From: Prevotella sp.
Lineage (GTDB): Bacteria; Bacteroidota; Bacteroidia; Bacteroidales; Bacteroidaceae
Assembly (NCBI GenBank): GCA_021204905.1
Contig: JAJPYN010000007.1
Span: 75,123 to 139,122, forward strand
Direction: 5' to 3'
Length of the DNA: 64,000 nucleotides
Below are positions 9,336 to 17,538 of the stretch, piece by piece. The notes under the pieces were generated by a model. The model had not been told where the DNA came from. It did not search any database and saw only the letters and a list, made by a program, of their open reading frames with translations. Every line of letters begins with the position of its first letter. The stretch's first letter is position 1. A program made the translations under genes and the position numbers.

Positions 9336-9409
9336 TCGGGATGACCGGACTCGAACCGGCGACCACACGCCCCCCAGACGCGTACGCTAACCAACTGCGC
9401 CACATCCCG
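9336..9409 (-). tRNA. tRNA-Pro, anticodon GGG
   Basis: On the minus strand the sequence folds as a full cloverleaf. The acceptor stem is CGGGATG/CATCCCG with discriminator A. The D stem is GCGC/GCGT around AGTTGGTTA. The anticodon stem is CGCGT/GCGTG with loop CTGGGGG, giving anticodon GGG. The T stem is GCCGG/CCGGT around TTCGAGT. The C1-G72 pair is typical of bacterial proline tRNA. CCA is not encoded; the next bases are CAA. Confidence 0.95.
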
Positions 9410-9440
9410 AACGCGGCTTCACGTGAGCCTAACGCGGTTG

Positions 9441-9448
9441 CAAAGGTA
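9441..9448 (-). promoter_or_regulatory. Candidate -7 element for tRNA-Pro
   Basis: On the minus strand TACCTTTG fits TAnnTTTG. It lies 31 bases upstream of the tRNA 5' end and would give a leader of roughly 25-30 bases. Confidence 0.5.
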
Positions 9449-9465
9449 ATGCAAATGAGCAAAAT

Positions 9466-9491
9466 GTCGATGAAAATCAACGTTTTTTACG
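9466..9491 (+). repeat. Partial copy of the ~65-70 bp repeat
   Basis: GTCGATGAAAATCAACG followed by a run of T matches the junction part of the repeat units at 8511-8666. Only this end is present, next to the tRNA promoter; it may be a remnant or a chance match. Confidence 0.35.
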
Positions 9492-9528
9492 TTTAATTCG
9501 CACTCTCTTATAATAAACATATCCCGAT

Positions 9529-10283
9529 TCAAAACATTTTATTTGAGATAGCTCTTGCGAGTGCTTCACTAATATTCGCCACGCCTAATTTACCGAATGC
9601 GCCGCGTTTATAGAACTTGACGGAATCTACCGAGCGGCACATCATGTCGGAGATTTCGGTCATAGTATGCCCCTCGATGGATAGTCTTAGCGCATCGAGT
9701 TCTTCTTCTTTGAGCGATATTTCCTTATACTCTTTCCACTCGTGTCTTACGAAAGAGTATTTCCAAAAGTTATCGGAACCGTTTACACGAAACCGGACGT
9801 GTCCGGCGGTCTTATAAGAAGGAAGGGATACAACGCACATTGCAATCCAGATTGTACCCTCATCGGTTAGCAGGAGAGGTGTCAGTTGGTGGTTTACCAA
9901 TACGCTCTTTGTTCCGTTTTTCAGATGAAGATGACACGATACGGAGCATTGGTATTTATCGCTGTCGTTGACCCTTTTAAAAAGCTTATAGGCCCAAAGC
10001 GTCCAATTCTGGCAAACATCTTATATTCCCTCTCGGGTATATGTCTTAAATAAAATTCATATCCTAATTCTTTTACTTCCTTTGCCGTATGTCCGCAAAG
10101 AAATAAAGGATTGTCCGAGATGTAAAGGAACTCGTGCTTATAATAATCTATCAAGTAGACACTTTGATAGGTAACACGCGCAAATGCTTCTACTGTATGG
10201 AGCAATGCCCCCAACACGACCGTGTCATAATCAGGAGCATTACGGGGTGCATTCGCCGTTACATAGAGGTCTTCTATACCCAT
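9529..10283 (-). pseudogene. PAS/LuxR-type regulator broken by a frameshift
   Basis: Two minus-strand frames make up one regulator of about 250 residues. The first (start ATG 10281-10283) carries a PAS-like sensor part: VYLIDYYKHEFLYISDNPLF and then GYEFYLRHIPEREY. The second ends in a LuxR-type helix-turn-helix: ISLKEEELDALRLSIEGHTM, SVDSVKFYKRGAFGKLG. Around 9990-10020 the reading frame shifts. The second frame read upstream gives WTLWAYKLFKRVNDSDKYQC, the natural continuation of the first, while the first frame runs into TGA at 9921. One inserted or lost base explains it. The total of 755 bases is not a multiple of three. It is divergent from a receptor gene that is also broken; regulators of this type often sit beside outer membrane receptors in Bacteroidales (inference). 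Confidence 0.8.
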
Positions 10284-10317
10284 ATTCCGTATTCTAATCT
10301 TATTCTTTTTCTGTCAG

Positions 10318-10325
10318 CAAAGGTA
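10318..10325 (-). promoter_or_regulatory. Candidate -7 element of the PAS-LuxR gene
   Basis: TACCTTTG on the minus strand, 35 bases upstream of the ATG. No good -33 element is seen at the right spacing, which would fit activator-dependent expression. Confidence 0.5.
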
Positions 10326-10385
10326 CATTATTTTAATCAATAGTCCTTTGCGTTATTATACATTTTTAGCATACGGCTAAGAACA

Positions 10386-10401
10386 TTACACAAATGTGTA
10401 A
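10386..10401. promoter_or_regulatory. Palindrome TTACACA-AA-TGTGTAA, candidate operator
   Basis: A perfect 7-base inverted repeat with a two-base centre lies between the divergent regulator and receptor genes. A second, imperfect half-site (ATTACACAAAAGTG, 10424-10437) lies 39 bases further on, upstream of the receptor -7 element. Both are placed as an activator or repressor site would be. The PAS-LuxR protein is the obvious candidate ligand, but this is inference. Confidence 0.55.
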
Positions 10402-10462
10402 AATATAATGTCGGTAAGCAAGAATTACACAAAAGTGCCAAGTCTTAATTTTGCAAGTCCGT

Positions 10463-10470
10463 TACCTTTG
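10463..10470 (+). promoter_or_regulatory. Candidate -7 element of the receptor gene
   Basis: TACCTTTG fits TAnnTTTG and lies 27 bases before the ATG at 10498. It has no good -33 partner; the palindromic operator candidate lies 60-80 bases upstream. Confidence 0.5.
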
Positions 10471-10497
10471 CCGCGTAATTATGACACATAAAGTATT

Positions 10498-12901
10498 ATG
10501 AGGGAAACAAGGACATTACAATATTTGCTGTTATTTCCGGCGGTGTTGATATTTATATCCGTAAGGGTTATGGGTCAGGAATCGGCGCATTGTGTTACGG
10601 GCATCATCGTTTCCGATACGGAGAACAAGCCTTTGGAATATGTTGAGGTGCTTGTTTCGGATATGTCCGGCAACGCGCGGGCAAACGTGTTGACCGACGA
10701 GGGCGGAGCGTTCTTGACGGAGGCGGAGGGCGGAACATACATATTCAGCTACCGCTTATTGGGCGAGACGTTAAGGGCGGATACCGTTAATATTAACGGC
10801 GATATTGATTTGGGCATCATATCGCTTCCGATGATTAATAAAGACATCGGCGAGGTTACGGTTACGGGGAAGAGGGCGGTAATCACATTCGACAAAGACC
10901 GACTTGTATACAACGTCAAGAACAGCCCTTATGCAAACGGGTTCAGCGCATTCGACGTGATTAAATACGTCCCGGGAACGGATCCGACCAAGCCGGAGGA
11001 GATATCATTGATTGGCAAGGACGGCGTGATTGTTCTTATAAACGGGCGCAAATCAAACCTTACGGGCAGGGATCTGACAAACTATCTGTCTAATATTCCT
11101 TCGGATTATTTAGACCGTATCGAGGTTGTAACCAATCCGTCTTCGGAGTTCAGCGCGGCGGGGAACACGGGCGTGTTGAATATCGTATTAAAGAACAGAA
11201 TGAACTTGGGGTTCGACGGCAACGTGCACGTCGCGTATAAGCAACGGCATAAAGCAAGCAACGAGGACGGAGCCGACCTGACATTCTCGAATAGTTGGTT
11301 AATGATTGATTACGGTGTCGGTTATTGGAAAGGACAGCGTATGCACGACGTAACGAACAGCTATGAATACGCCGATTATACGAAGCGGATCGTTAACGAG
11401 TCGTGGCAGAAATCGGATTACGTGAGCCAGAATTTGGAGGCGAATATCTTTATCAACGACAAGATGAACGTTTTTGCAAACGAGAGTACAAGTTTACTTG
11501 ATACCGAGTGCAGCTAAAAGGTCGATGATAATCAATGCCGGCTTTATGGCTTCGTTCGATTACATGGACGAAGACCTTACGTCGGATGTACGTCAGACGT
11601 TATCGGGCGTTAAGGAGGGTATGTCGTCGGAGAACACTCGCTCGGACGTCGGATATAAAAACTTCTACATAACGCCTTATTACGAATGGACAATCGACAG
11701 CTTGGGCAAGAAACTGACGGTCAACTATTGCTACAACCGGGAGAGGAACAAGTCCGTCAGCGATTATCTTTCGGATGATTATTTGGAAGTGGCTAACAGC
11801 CTGTCGGACAATCATTATTACGTGAACACGCTTAATCTATACCTCACGCTGCCGTTCACGTTCCTCAATTTCGAGGCGGGCGGGGAGTATAAGCATTACC
11901 GTGCCGACAATAATGCCCGTTATAACACGGCGGAGAACTTCCGGTATAAAGAGACCGTCGCCGCATTTTATGCCGACATTAATAAGGATTGGAAACGAAT
12001 ATACTTTAAGTTGGGGATAAGATACGAGCATACCAAATCGGAGGGTCTGCCTGATGAAGAGAGCGCCCGTTTCAGGAAGAGTTACGGCGATTGGTTCCCC
12101 TTCGCGGAGATGACTTATAAGCCCGGCGGCAACAACGTGTTATACCTTGGTTACAGCAAAAGGATTAACCGCCCGGATATGTTGCAATTAAATCCGACCC
12201 GCGTTTATACCGATGCATACAGCTATTCGGCGGGCAATCCGCTGCTCCGCCCCTCGCTGCCGGATTATTTGGAATTAAGGTATCAACACAAAGCATTAAA
12301 TGTCAGCCTCTCGTATACGCATACGTCCGACGCCGTCGGATTATTAATCCACGATAATGAACAGACGACGGAGGGGACTTATAGTAATTGCATTACGACG
12401 AACTCGCTGGCGGGCAACGTGAATTATAATTATAGTTACAAGAGATTTAACGCACAGGCTCAGATTGGTTTGACGTATAATAATTTCAAATCAACGGACA
12501 AGACGATAACGGGCTCTCCGGACGGGTTAAGCTCGTTCATAGCTGTCAATCTGGCTTATGCGGTGGGCAGTAAAGCGTTAATCTATGGGGGATATATGTA
12601 TTATTTCGCCGGGCAAGAACAATACGTACGTTATAAGCCGATGCAAAACCTGTCGTTAGGCGCGAATTGGATGATTGTGCCGGACAAACTGACGCTGACA
12701 GCAAATGTCAACGACCTGCTCGGCAAGCAATATAACCGCAATCGCATTGCGTATGCCGGCTTCGTATTTCATAATAGGAACGATTACGACAACCGCAGCC
12801 TGAATATCAAACTCACGTATAAGTTCGGCAACAAACGGGTTAAGCGCAGCTACGTGGATATAAACACATCCGATGGCAGACTGCCCGGAGCGGAGAGGTA
12901 A
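10498..12901 (+). pseudogene. TonB-type outer membrane receptor broken by a repeat insertion
   Basis: Two frames together encode an outer membrane beta-barrel receptor of about 800 residues. The first (10498-11517) has a signal peptide, a carboxypeptidase-regulatory-like domain (CVTGIIVSDTENKPLEYVEV) and a TonB plug (VIKYVPGTDP, GVIVLINGRKSNLTGRDL, YLDRIEVVTNPSSEFSAAG). The second (open to 12901) has the barrel, with YSKRINRPDMLQLNP and YSYSAGNPLLRPSLPDYLEL near its end. The frame shifts by one base inside 11467-11528, exactly where a dispersed repeat lies: the first frame ends there in ANESTSLLDTECS and stop, and the second reads PSAAKRSM through the same bases. Removing about 61 bases would rejoin the frames. 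Without readthrough, the product would be a plug without a barrel. Confidence 0.8.
11467..11528 (+). repeat. Copy 3 of the dispersed repeat, inside the receptor gene
   Basis: It begins AACGTTTTTGCAAACGAGAG, continues through ACAAGTTTACTTGATAC and ends CCGAGTGCAGC then TAAAAGGTCGATGA. Inside lies a short inverted repeat, CAAG...CTTG. It is 62 bases by homology and explains the loss of reading frame in the receptor. Confidence 0.8.
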
Positions 12902-12920
12902 TTTCAGTTTTTTTGCCTCT

Positions 12921-14621
12921 TTATCCGCATCCGAGTAGTATGATTAGCTGTGCTGTGAGTATGCGGAGGAACATGCTCAGGGGATATACTGTGGAGTAGG
13001 CCAGTGCGGGGGCTTCGCGTGTGCAGCTGGCGTTGGCGAAGGCGAGTGCTGCGGGGTCGGTGTATGTTCCGGCGACGAGTCCCATGATGGTGAAGTAGTT
13101 TGCCTTGTATCTCCACCGTGCGAAGGGTCCTACGATCAGGATGGGTATTATCGTTATCAAGAATCCGAAGAGTACATATTTCAATCCGTCTCCTGCCACG
13201 ATGGTGTCTACAAAGTTTCCTCCCGCCTTTATTCCCACGCATGCGAGGAAGAGCGAGAGGCCTATCTCGCGGAGCATCAGGTTTGCGGAGTTCGACGTGT
13301 AGGTTACGAGTTTCAACAAGTGTCCGTACCGCCCGATGAGTATGGCTACGATGAGCGGTCCTCCCGCCACGCCGAGCTTCATTGCTACGGGCATATTGGG
13401 CAGGTTTATGGGGATTTGTCCGACGATGATGCCGAGGAATATGCCGATGAAGATGGTAACGATGTTCGGGTGATCGAGCCGTTTGGCGGCGTTGCCGAGC
13501 AGCTCGGTTACGCGCTTCACATTTGCTTCGGGTCCCACGACCGTCACTTTATCTCCGATATGGAAGTGGTGGTTTTTCGACGCAAAGAAGTTCATCCCCT
13601 GCCGCGTGATACGTGTGATGTTCACTCCGTAGATGCTTGAGAAGTGCATATTGCCGAGCGTCTTGCCGTTCACCTTGGGGTTGGTTACGACAACTTTCTT
13701 CGACACCATCTGCATTTTGTCGGTCTGAGAATCCTCGAAGTTGCGATGTGTCTCGGGCCCGATGAACGCTTTGATTGCTTCGGCGTCGCTCTCTGCGCAG
13801 ACGACATATAGCTCGTCGCCTTTGGTGATAACCGTTTTGCTGTTCGGCAGGACGAGCTCATCGCCCCGAAACATACGGGAGACGACAAAGTTGCGTTTGA
13901 GGAAGTCGGTAAGCTCCAATATCGTGCGCCCGGAGATATATGCGTTGTCTGCGCGGAGAGCCATCGCGTGGGGCGTCTCTTGCGGGTTGGCGGTCTCCAA
14001 GCGTTCCAGTTCTTTCTCCTCGTCGCTGACGGATATGCGGCAGAGGAAGCGTATGAAGAGCGTTGAGAAGATGATTCCCAGTACGGCAAGGGGGTATGCG
14101 CACGCGTAACCGTTGGCAATTTCGATGTTCGCCAGGCCTTCCACGCGGTCGGAGATGGCCTGTATCGCCTCGTTTGCAGCGCCCAAGCCGGGGGTGTTCG
14201 TAACGGCTCCGAACAAAGTACCCGTCATCATTGCGAGGTTGAAATTGTTGTGATCGAAGAACAAGAGGTAGCAAGCGAACATCACAATGATATTCAGTGC
14301 TATGACGGCTATTGCGAGCATATTAAGCCTCACGCCGCCCCGCCCGAAGTTGTCGAAGAAGCCGGGCCCCACTTGCAGACCTATGCCGAAGACGAAGAGG
14401 ACCAGTCCGAAGTCCTGCAAGAATGTCAGCAGGGTGTCGTTAGCGGTGAAGCCGATGTGTCCGGCGAGGATGCCCGCGAAGAGGATCCACGTTACGCCGA
14501 GCGAGATGCCGCCGATTTTGACGTTGCCCAGCACCACGCCGACGGAGATGACGGCAGCCAAGAGCAATACGGTGTGCGCCACGCCGTCGGTAGCGGTAAA
14601 GAGATTTATTAACCATTCCAT
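12921..14621 (-). CDS. YidE/AspT-type transporter with two TrkA-C domains
   Basis: A 566-residue inner-membrane protein of the aspartate:alanine exchanger-like family. It has hydrophobic halves at both ends: segments from WLINLFTATDGVAHTVLLLA and GLVLFVFGIGLQVGPGFF at the front, and IVTIFIGIFLGIIVGQIPIN and AGGPLIVAILIGRYG at the back. Between them (about 205-370) lie two cytoplasmic RCK_C/TrkA-C regulatory domains (GRTILELTDFLKRNFVVSRM; GKTLGNMHFSSIYGVNITRI). This order is the family's standard. The substrate is unknown; related proteins exchange amino acids. A full promoter lies upstream at 14701-14732. Confidence 0.85.
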   Translation of the reverse strand: MEWLINLFTATDGVAHTVLLLAAVISVGVVLGNVKIGGISLGVTWILFAGILAGHIGFTANDTLLTFLQDFGLVLFVFGIGLQVGPGFFDNFGRGGVRLNMLAIAVIALNIIVMFACYLLFFDHNNFNLAMMTGTLFGAVTNTPGLGAANEAIQAISDRVEGLANIEIANGYACAYPLAVLGIIFSTLFIRFLCRISVSDEEKELERLETANPQETPHAMALRADNAYISGRTILELTDFLKRNFVVSRMFRGDELVLPNSKTVITKGDELYVVCAESDAEAIKAFIGPETHRNFEDSQTDKMQMVSKKVVVTNPKVNGKTLGNMHFSSIYGVNITRITRQGMNFFASKNHHFHIGDKVTVVGPEANVKRVTELLGNAAKRLDHPNIVTIFIGIFLGIIVGQIPINLPNMPVAMKLGVAGGPLIVAILIGRYGHLLKLVTYTSNSANLMLREIGLSLFLACVGIKAGGNFVDTIVAGDGLKYVLFGFLITIIPILIVGPFARWRYKANYFTIMGLVAGTYTDPAALAFANASCTREAPALAYSTVYPLSMFLRILTAQLIILLGCG

Positions 14622-14700
14622 AATTCAACCTCGATTTAAATTAGACGAACCTTATTTTAAATACAACTGCTTTGCAAAAACAACGTCGTTTCAAACGCAG

Positions 14701-14732
14701 CAAAGTTAGCCTTTGGCGGCGAGAATGTCAAG
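14701..14732 (-). promoter_or_regulatory. Promoter of the YidE-type transporter gene
   Basis: On the minus strand CTTG (14729-14732) and TAACTTTG (14701-14708) are separated by 20 bases, which matches the Bacteroidota -33/-7 arrangement. The start codon lies about 80 bases downstream. Confidence 0.6.
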
Positions 14733-14993
14733 AAAAAGCTTAAAATTCGTTTGACCTTTAAAGCAAGTTATGCTAATTACGCGAACGAGTTTGGGGCAGC
14801 TTGGCGAAGGTCTTAGTCGCTACTAAAATGCTTGCGGGGCTTGCTTGCACAATAATTGTTAAAAGTATCGGGTACGTTTCATTGTCTTTGCAGCGGATGT
14901 TGTATCTTTACACTCGCGATAGGGCTTAAAGCTTTATGCTAAACAGGTTATCAGGTTATCAGGTTATTTCGATTTAATAAAACTATAACGGCT
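14733..14993. other. Intergenic stretch with a dispersed motif and a short tandem repeat
   Basis: The divergent gap 14622-14993 has no gene. Besides the leftward promoter it holds TCTTAGTCGCTACTA (14811-14825), a motif that recurs at 19547 and 23111, and three tandem copies of CAGGTTAT (14944-14967) just before the nitroreductase gene. I cannot assign a clear promoter for the rightward gene. Confidence 0.5.
14811..14825 (+). repeat. Dispersed motif TCTTAGTYGCTACTA, copy 1
   Basis: TCTTAGTCGCTACTA followed by AAATG. Copies occur at 19547-19566 (+) and 23092-23111 (-), each in an intergenic gap. Beyond the 15-base core this copy diverges from the other two. Confidence 0.55.
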
Positions 14994-15620
14994 ATGAAAT
15001 TTTACCTTACAATTCTTTTGTTTATGACGACAATGATTAGTAATGCGCAGGACATCACCCTGCCCGCTCCCGACCTTACGCAGACGTCGCTGCCCACCAT
15101 CGAGGCACTGGCTACGCGCCATTCCGTGCGCGAGTATGGCGAGGGCGAACTGACTTTGCAGGACATCAGCAACCTCTGCTGGGCAGCCTGCGGACAGACG
15201 CGCGACGAGGAGCATATCACCGCTCCGTCGGCAATGAACCGCCAAGAGATCCGCCTGTTCCTTTTCTGCAAGGACGGCGTTTACGAGTATCTGGCTAAGG
15301 AAAATGTGCTCCGCAAGGCGGCAGAGGGCGACAACCGCAATCTTATCGCCGGTCCTCAGGACTTCGTGCTGAACGCTGCGCTGGCATTAGTGATGGTGGT
15401 CGACTTTGACAAGTTCGGCATCGACGACGACCGCGCGCTGATGATGGGTTGCGTAGATGCGGGCAACATCTCGGAGAACATCAACCTCTATTGCCAGTCG
15501 ACGGGCCTTGCTACCGTGCCGCGCGCCACGATGGATACCGCGGCTATCAAGCAACTGTTGGGCTTCGGCGACAGGCAAATACCCGTGATGAACAATCCCG
15601 TGGGCTTCCCTAAGGAGTGA
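14994..15620 (+). CDS. Exported SagB-like nitroreductase family protein
   Basis: A 208-residue FMN-binding nitroreductase-fold protein with an N-terminal signal sequence (MKFYLTILLFMTTMISNAQ), so probably periplasmic. The family features are RHSVREYGEGELT near the start (phosphate-binding Arg-His-Ser-x-Arg), LCWAACGQTR, ITAPSAMNRQEI, and the late MGCVDAGNISENINLYCQST. This form resembles the SagB/ThcOx-like dehydrogenases common in Bacteroidales. The electron donor and substrate are unknown. The next gene is rsmG, 59 bases downstream. Confidence 0.85.
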   Translation: MKFYLTILLFMTTMISNAQDITLPAPDLTQTSLPTIEALATRHSVREYGEGELTLQDISNLCWAACGQTRDEEHITAPSAMNRQEIRLFLFCKDGVYEYLAKENVLRKAAEGDNRNLIAGPQDFVLNAALALVMVVDFDKFGIDDDRALMMGCVDAGNISENINLYCQSTGLATVPRATMDTAAIKQLLGFGDRQIPVMNNPVGFPKE

Positions 15621-15624
15621 AATC

Positions 15625-15669
15625 AGGTTTTAAGGTGGTAAGGTGAAATAACCTCACAACCTAAAACCT
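15625..15669 (+). promoter_or_regulatory. Hairpin directly upstream of rsmG
   Basis: AGGTTTTA (15625-15632) pairs with TAAAACCT (15662-15669), with partial inner pairing of AGGT and ACCT. It has no T-run, so it is not a clear terminator. It ends 10 bases before the GTG start of rsmG and could affect initiation; this is inference. Confidence 0.4.
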
Positions 15670-15679
15670 CCATAGGTAA

Positions 15680-16303
15680 GTGGAGCGGATACTGCGCTTG
15701 TTCCCGAGCCTCGACGATGTGCAGCGTCGGCAGTTGTCGATGTTGCAAGGCTTGTACGAGGAGTGGAACGCGAAGATAAATGTGGTGTCGCGTAAGGATA
15801 TTTCAAATCTTTACGTTCATCACGTTTTGCATTCGCTGGCGATTGCGCGGGCGTTCCGTTTCGTGCCGGGTACAACGATACTCGATGTCGGCACGGGCGG
15901 AGGTTTCCCCGGCATACCTCTCGCAATAGCGTTTCCCGACTGCCTGTTCACGCTGATTGACTCTACGGGCAAGAAGATACGCGTGGTGGAGGAAGTGGTG
16001 CGGGCAACGGGTTTGACGAATGTTTCCGCCGTACAGCGCCGCTGCGAGGAAGAGACGGGCGTGTACGACTTTGCGGTAAGTCGCGCCGTAATGCCGCTGG
16101 CAGACCTTTATAAATTAGTGAAGAAGAACATTTCCGCGAAGAACCGCAATGCGCATGCTAACGGCATTATCACTCTCAAAGGCGGCGACATCACAAACGA
16201 GATCAAGCCGTTCCGACACATCGCCGAGGTAACGGAGATTAGCAGTCTGTTCCCCGCGGAAGAGTGGTTTAAGGAGAAATACATCATTTATCTGCCATGC
16301 TGA
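15680..16303 (+). CDS. rsmG: 16S rRNA (guanine-527 N7)-methyltransferase RsmG
   Basis: RsmG (GidB) methylates G527 of 16S rRNA using S-adenosylmethionine. The 207-residue product shows the N-terminal EEWNAKINVVSRKDI, HHVLHSLAIA, and the SAM-binding loop ILDVGTGGGFPGIPLAIAFP. The start is GTG: an in-frame TAA stands immediately before it, and the protein aligns from MERILRLFP. It overlaps the next gene by seven bases, so translation of the two is probably coupled. Confidence 0.95.
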   Translation: MERILRLFPSLDDVQRRQLSMLQGLYEEWNAKINVVSRKDISNLYVHHVLHSLAIARAFRFVPGTTILDVGTGGGFPGIPLAIAFPDCLFTLIDSTGKKIRVVEEVVRATGLTNVSAVQRRCEEETGVYDFAVSRAVMPLADLYKLVKKNISAKNRNAHANGIITLKGGDITNEIKPFRHIAEVTEISSLFPAEEWFKEKYIIYLPC

Positions 16304-16941
16304 ATATCAAGACTTTCACGGTGAATCCCCTGCAGGAGAACTGCTACGTGGCGAGCGATGAGACGGGCGAATGTGTCATCATCGACTGCGGCGCTTATTC
16401 TCCGGCGGAGCAGCAGACCGTCATTAATTATATAAAGGCGAACCGCCTGATGCCGAAACATCATATCCTGACCCACGCGCATGCCGACCATTGTGCTGGC
16501 GGAAATGCAATAAGCAAGACGTTCGGGTTGCAGATGGAAGTGCACCTCGCCGACGAGCCTACCGTGAAAGGTTACTCGGAGATGTACCGGTATGTGTTCG
16601 GCGAACCCGCGAAGGAAGCGCCGCCCGTTGTGGCACGTTATTTCACCGAGAGGGACACCATCGCTTTCGGCACGCACACCTTTACTATCATGGCTGCTCC
16701 GGGACACTCGCCCGGCAGCGTCGTGTTCTATTGCGCTGCGGAGAAGGCGGCTTTCACGGGCGATACGCTGTTCGCGGGGAGTATCGGGCGCACGGATTTC
16801 CCCGGCGGCAGCATGTTTCTCATCATCCAAAGCCTGCGGGCGCTATGCCAATTGCCTGACGACGTGAAGGTCTATCCGGGACACGGCGCGGGCACGACGA
16901 TAGGCTGTGAATGTGCCTCTAATCCTTTTATCGACAGGTGA
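16297..16941 (+). CDS. MBL-fold metallo-hydrolase, glyoxalase II-like
   Basis: A 214-residue metallo-beta-lactamase-fold hydrolase. Metal ligands are visible: HxHxDH in THAHADHCAGG, a His in APGHSPGSVVF, Asp in FTGDTLFAGSIGRTDFPGG, and His in YPGHGAGTTIGCE. The pattern is that of the YcbL/glyoxalase II-like group, which hydrolyses thioesters or related substrates in the cytoplasm. The actual substrate is not known. It starts inside the end of rsmG and stops three bases before ruvC. Confidence 0.88.
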   Translation: MLNIKTFTVNPLQENCYVASDETGECVIIDCGAYSPAEQQTVINYIKANRLMPKHHILTHAHADHCAGGNAISKTFGLQMEVHLADEPTVKGYSEMYRYVFGEPAKEAPPVVARYFTERDTIAFGTHTFTIMAAPGHSPGSVVFYCAAEKAAFTGDTLFAGSIGRTDFPGGSMFLIIQSLRALCQLPDDVKVYPGHGAGTTIGCECASNPFIDR

Positions 16942-16944
16942 GTT

Positions 16945-17538
16945 GTGGCAACGACGGAGCGGATAATAATGGGCATCGACCCCGGCACTAATGTCATGGG
17001 CTACGGCATCATACGCGTCGCGGGCAACAAGGTGAGCATGGAGGCGATGGGCGTGATCGACATGCAGCGGCAGAAAGACCCGTACCTCCGGCTCGGACAT
17101 ATCTTCGAGCGGGTGAGCGGGCTTATCGATTCGTACCTGCCCGACGAGATGGCTATCGAAGCGCCGTTCTTCGGCAAGAACGTGCAGTCGGTGCTGAAGC
17201 TCGGCAGGGCGCAGGGCGTGGCAATCGCAGCCTGCATACACCGGCAGATACCCATTCACGAGTACGCGCCGATGAAGATAAAGATGGCACTCACGGGCAA
17301 CGGCAGCGCGAGCAAGGAGCAAGTGGCGGGAATGTTGCAGCGCATCCTGAAACTCAAAAAGGAAGAGATGCCGAAGTTTATGGACGCCACCGACGCCCTC
17401 GCAGCCGCATATTGCCATTTCATGCAGAGCGGCAGACCGGCGGCAGACGGCACGCATTTCAAGTCGTGGAAGGACTTCGCGATGAAAAACAAGGAGCGGA
17501 TAGCCGCGCCGAAAAAAGAAGCGGACAGTAAGGGATGA
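16945..17538 (+). CDS. ruvC: Holliday junction resolvase RuvC
   Basis: RuvC cuts Holliday junctions during recombination, normally with RuvAB. The acidic active site is present: Asp in [14 protein letters not shown], Glu in [11 protein letters not shown] and two Asp in [13 protein letters not shown]. At 197 residues it is about 20 longer than usual, with a lysine-rich C-terminal tail ([20 protein letters not shown]). It starts at GTG, three bases after the MBL gene, and overlaps the ABC gene by four bases (ATGA). Confidence 0.95.
   Translation: MATTERIIMGIDPGTNVMGYGIIRVAGNKVSMEAMGVIDMQRQKDPYLRLGHIFERVSGLIDSYLPDEMAIEAPFFGKNVQSVLKLGRAQGVAIAACIHRQIPIHEYAPMKIKMALTGNGSASKEQVAGMLQRILKLKKEEMPKFMDATDALAAAYCHFMQSGRPAADGTHFKSWKDFAMKNKERIAAPKKEADSKG

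Noticed and set aside
9336..9409. Integration site at the tRNA-Pro 3' end
   Set aside because: I found no second copy of the tRNA end and no integrase in the window, so no attachment site is reported.
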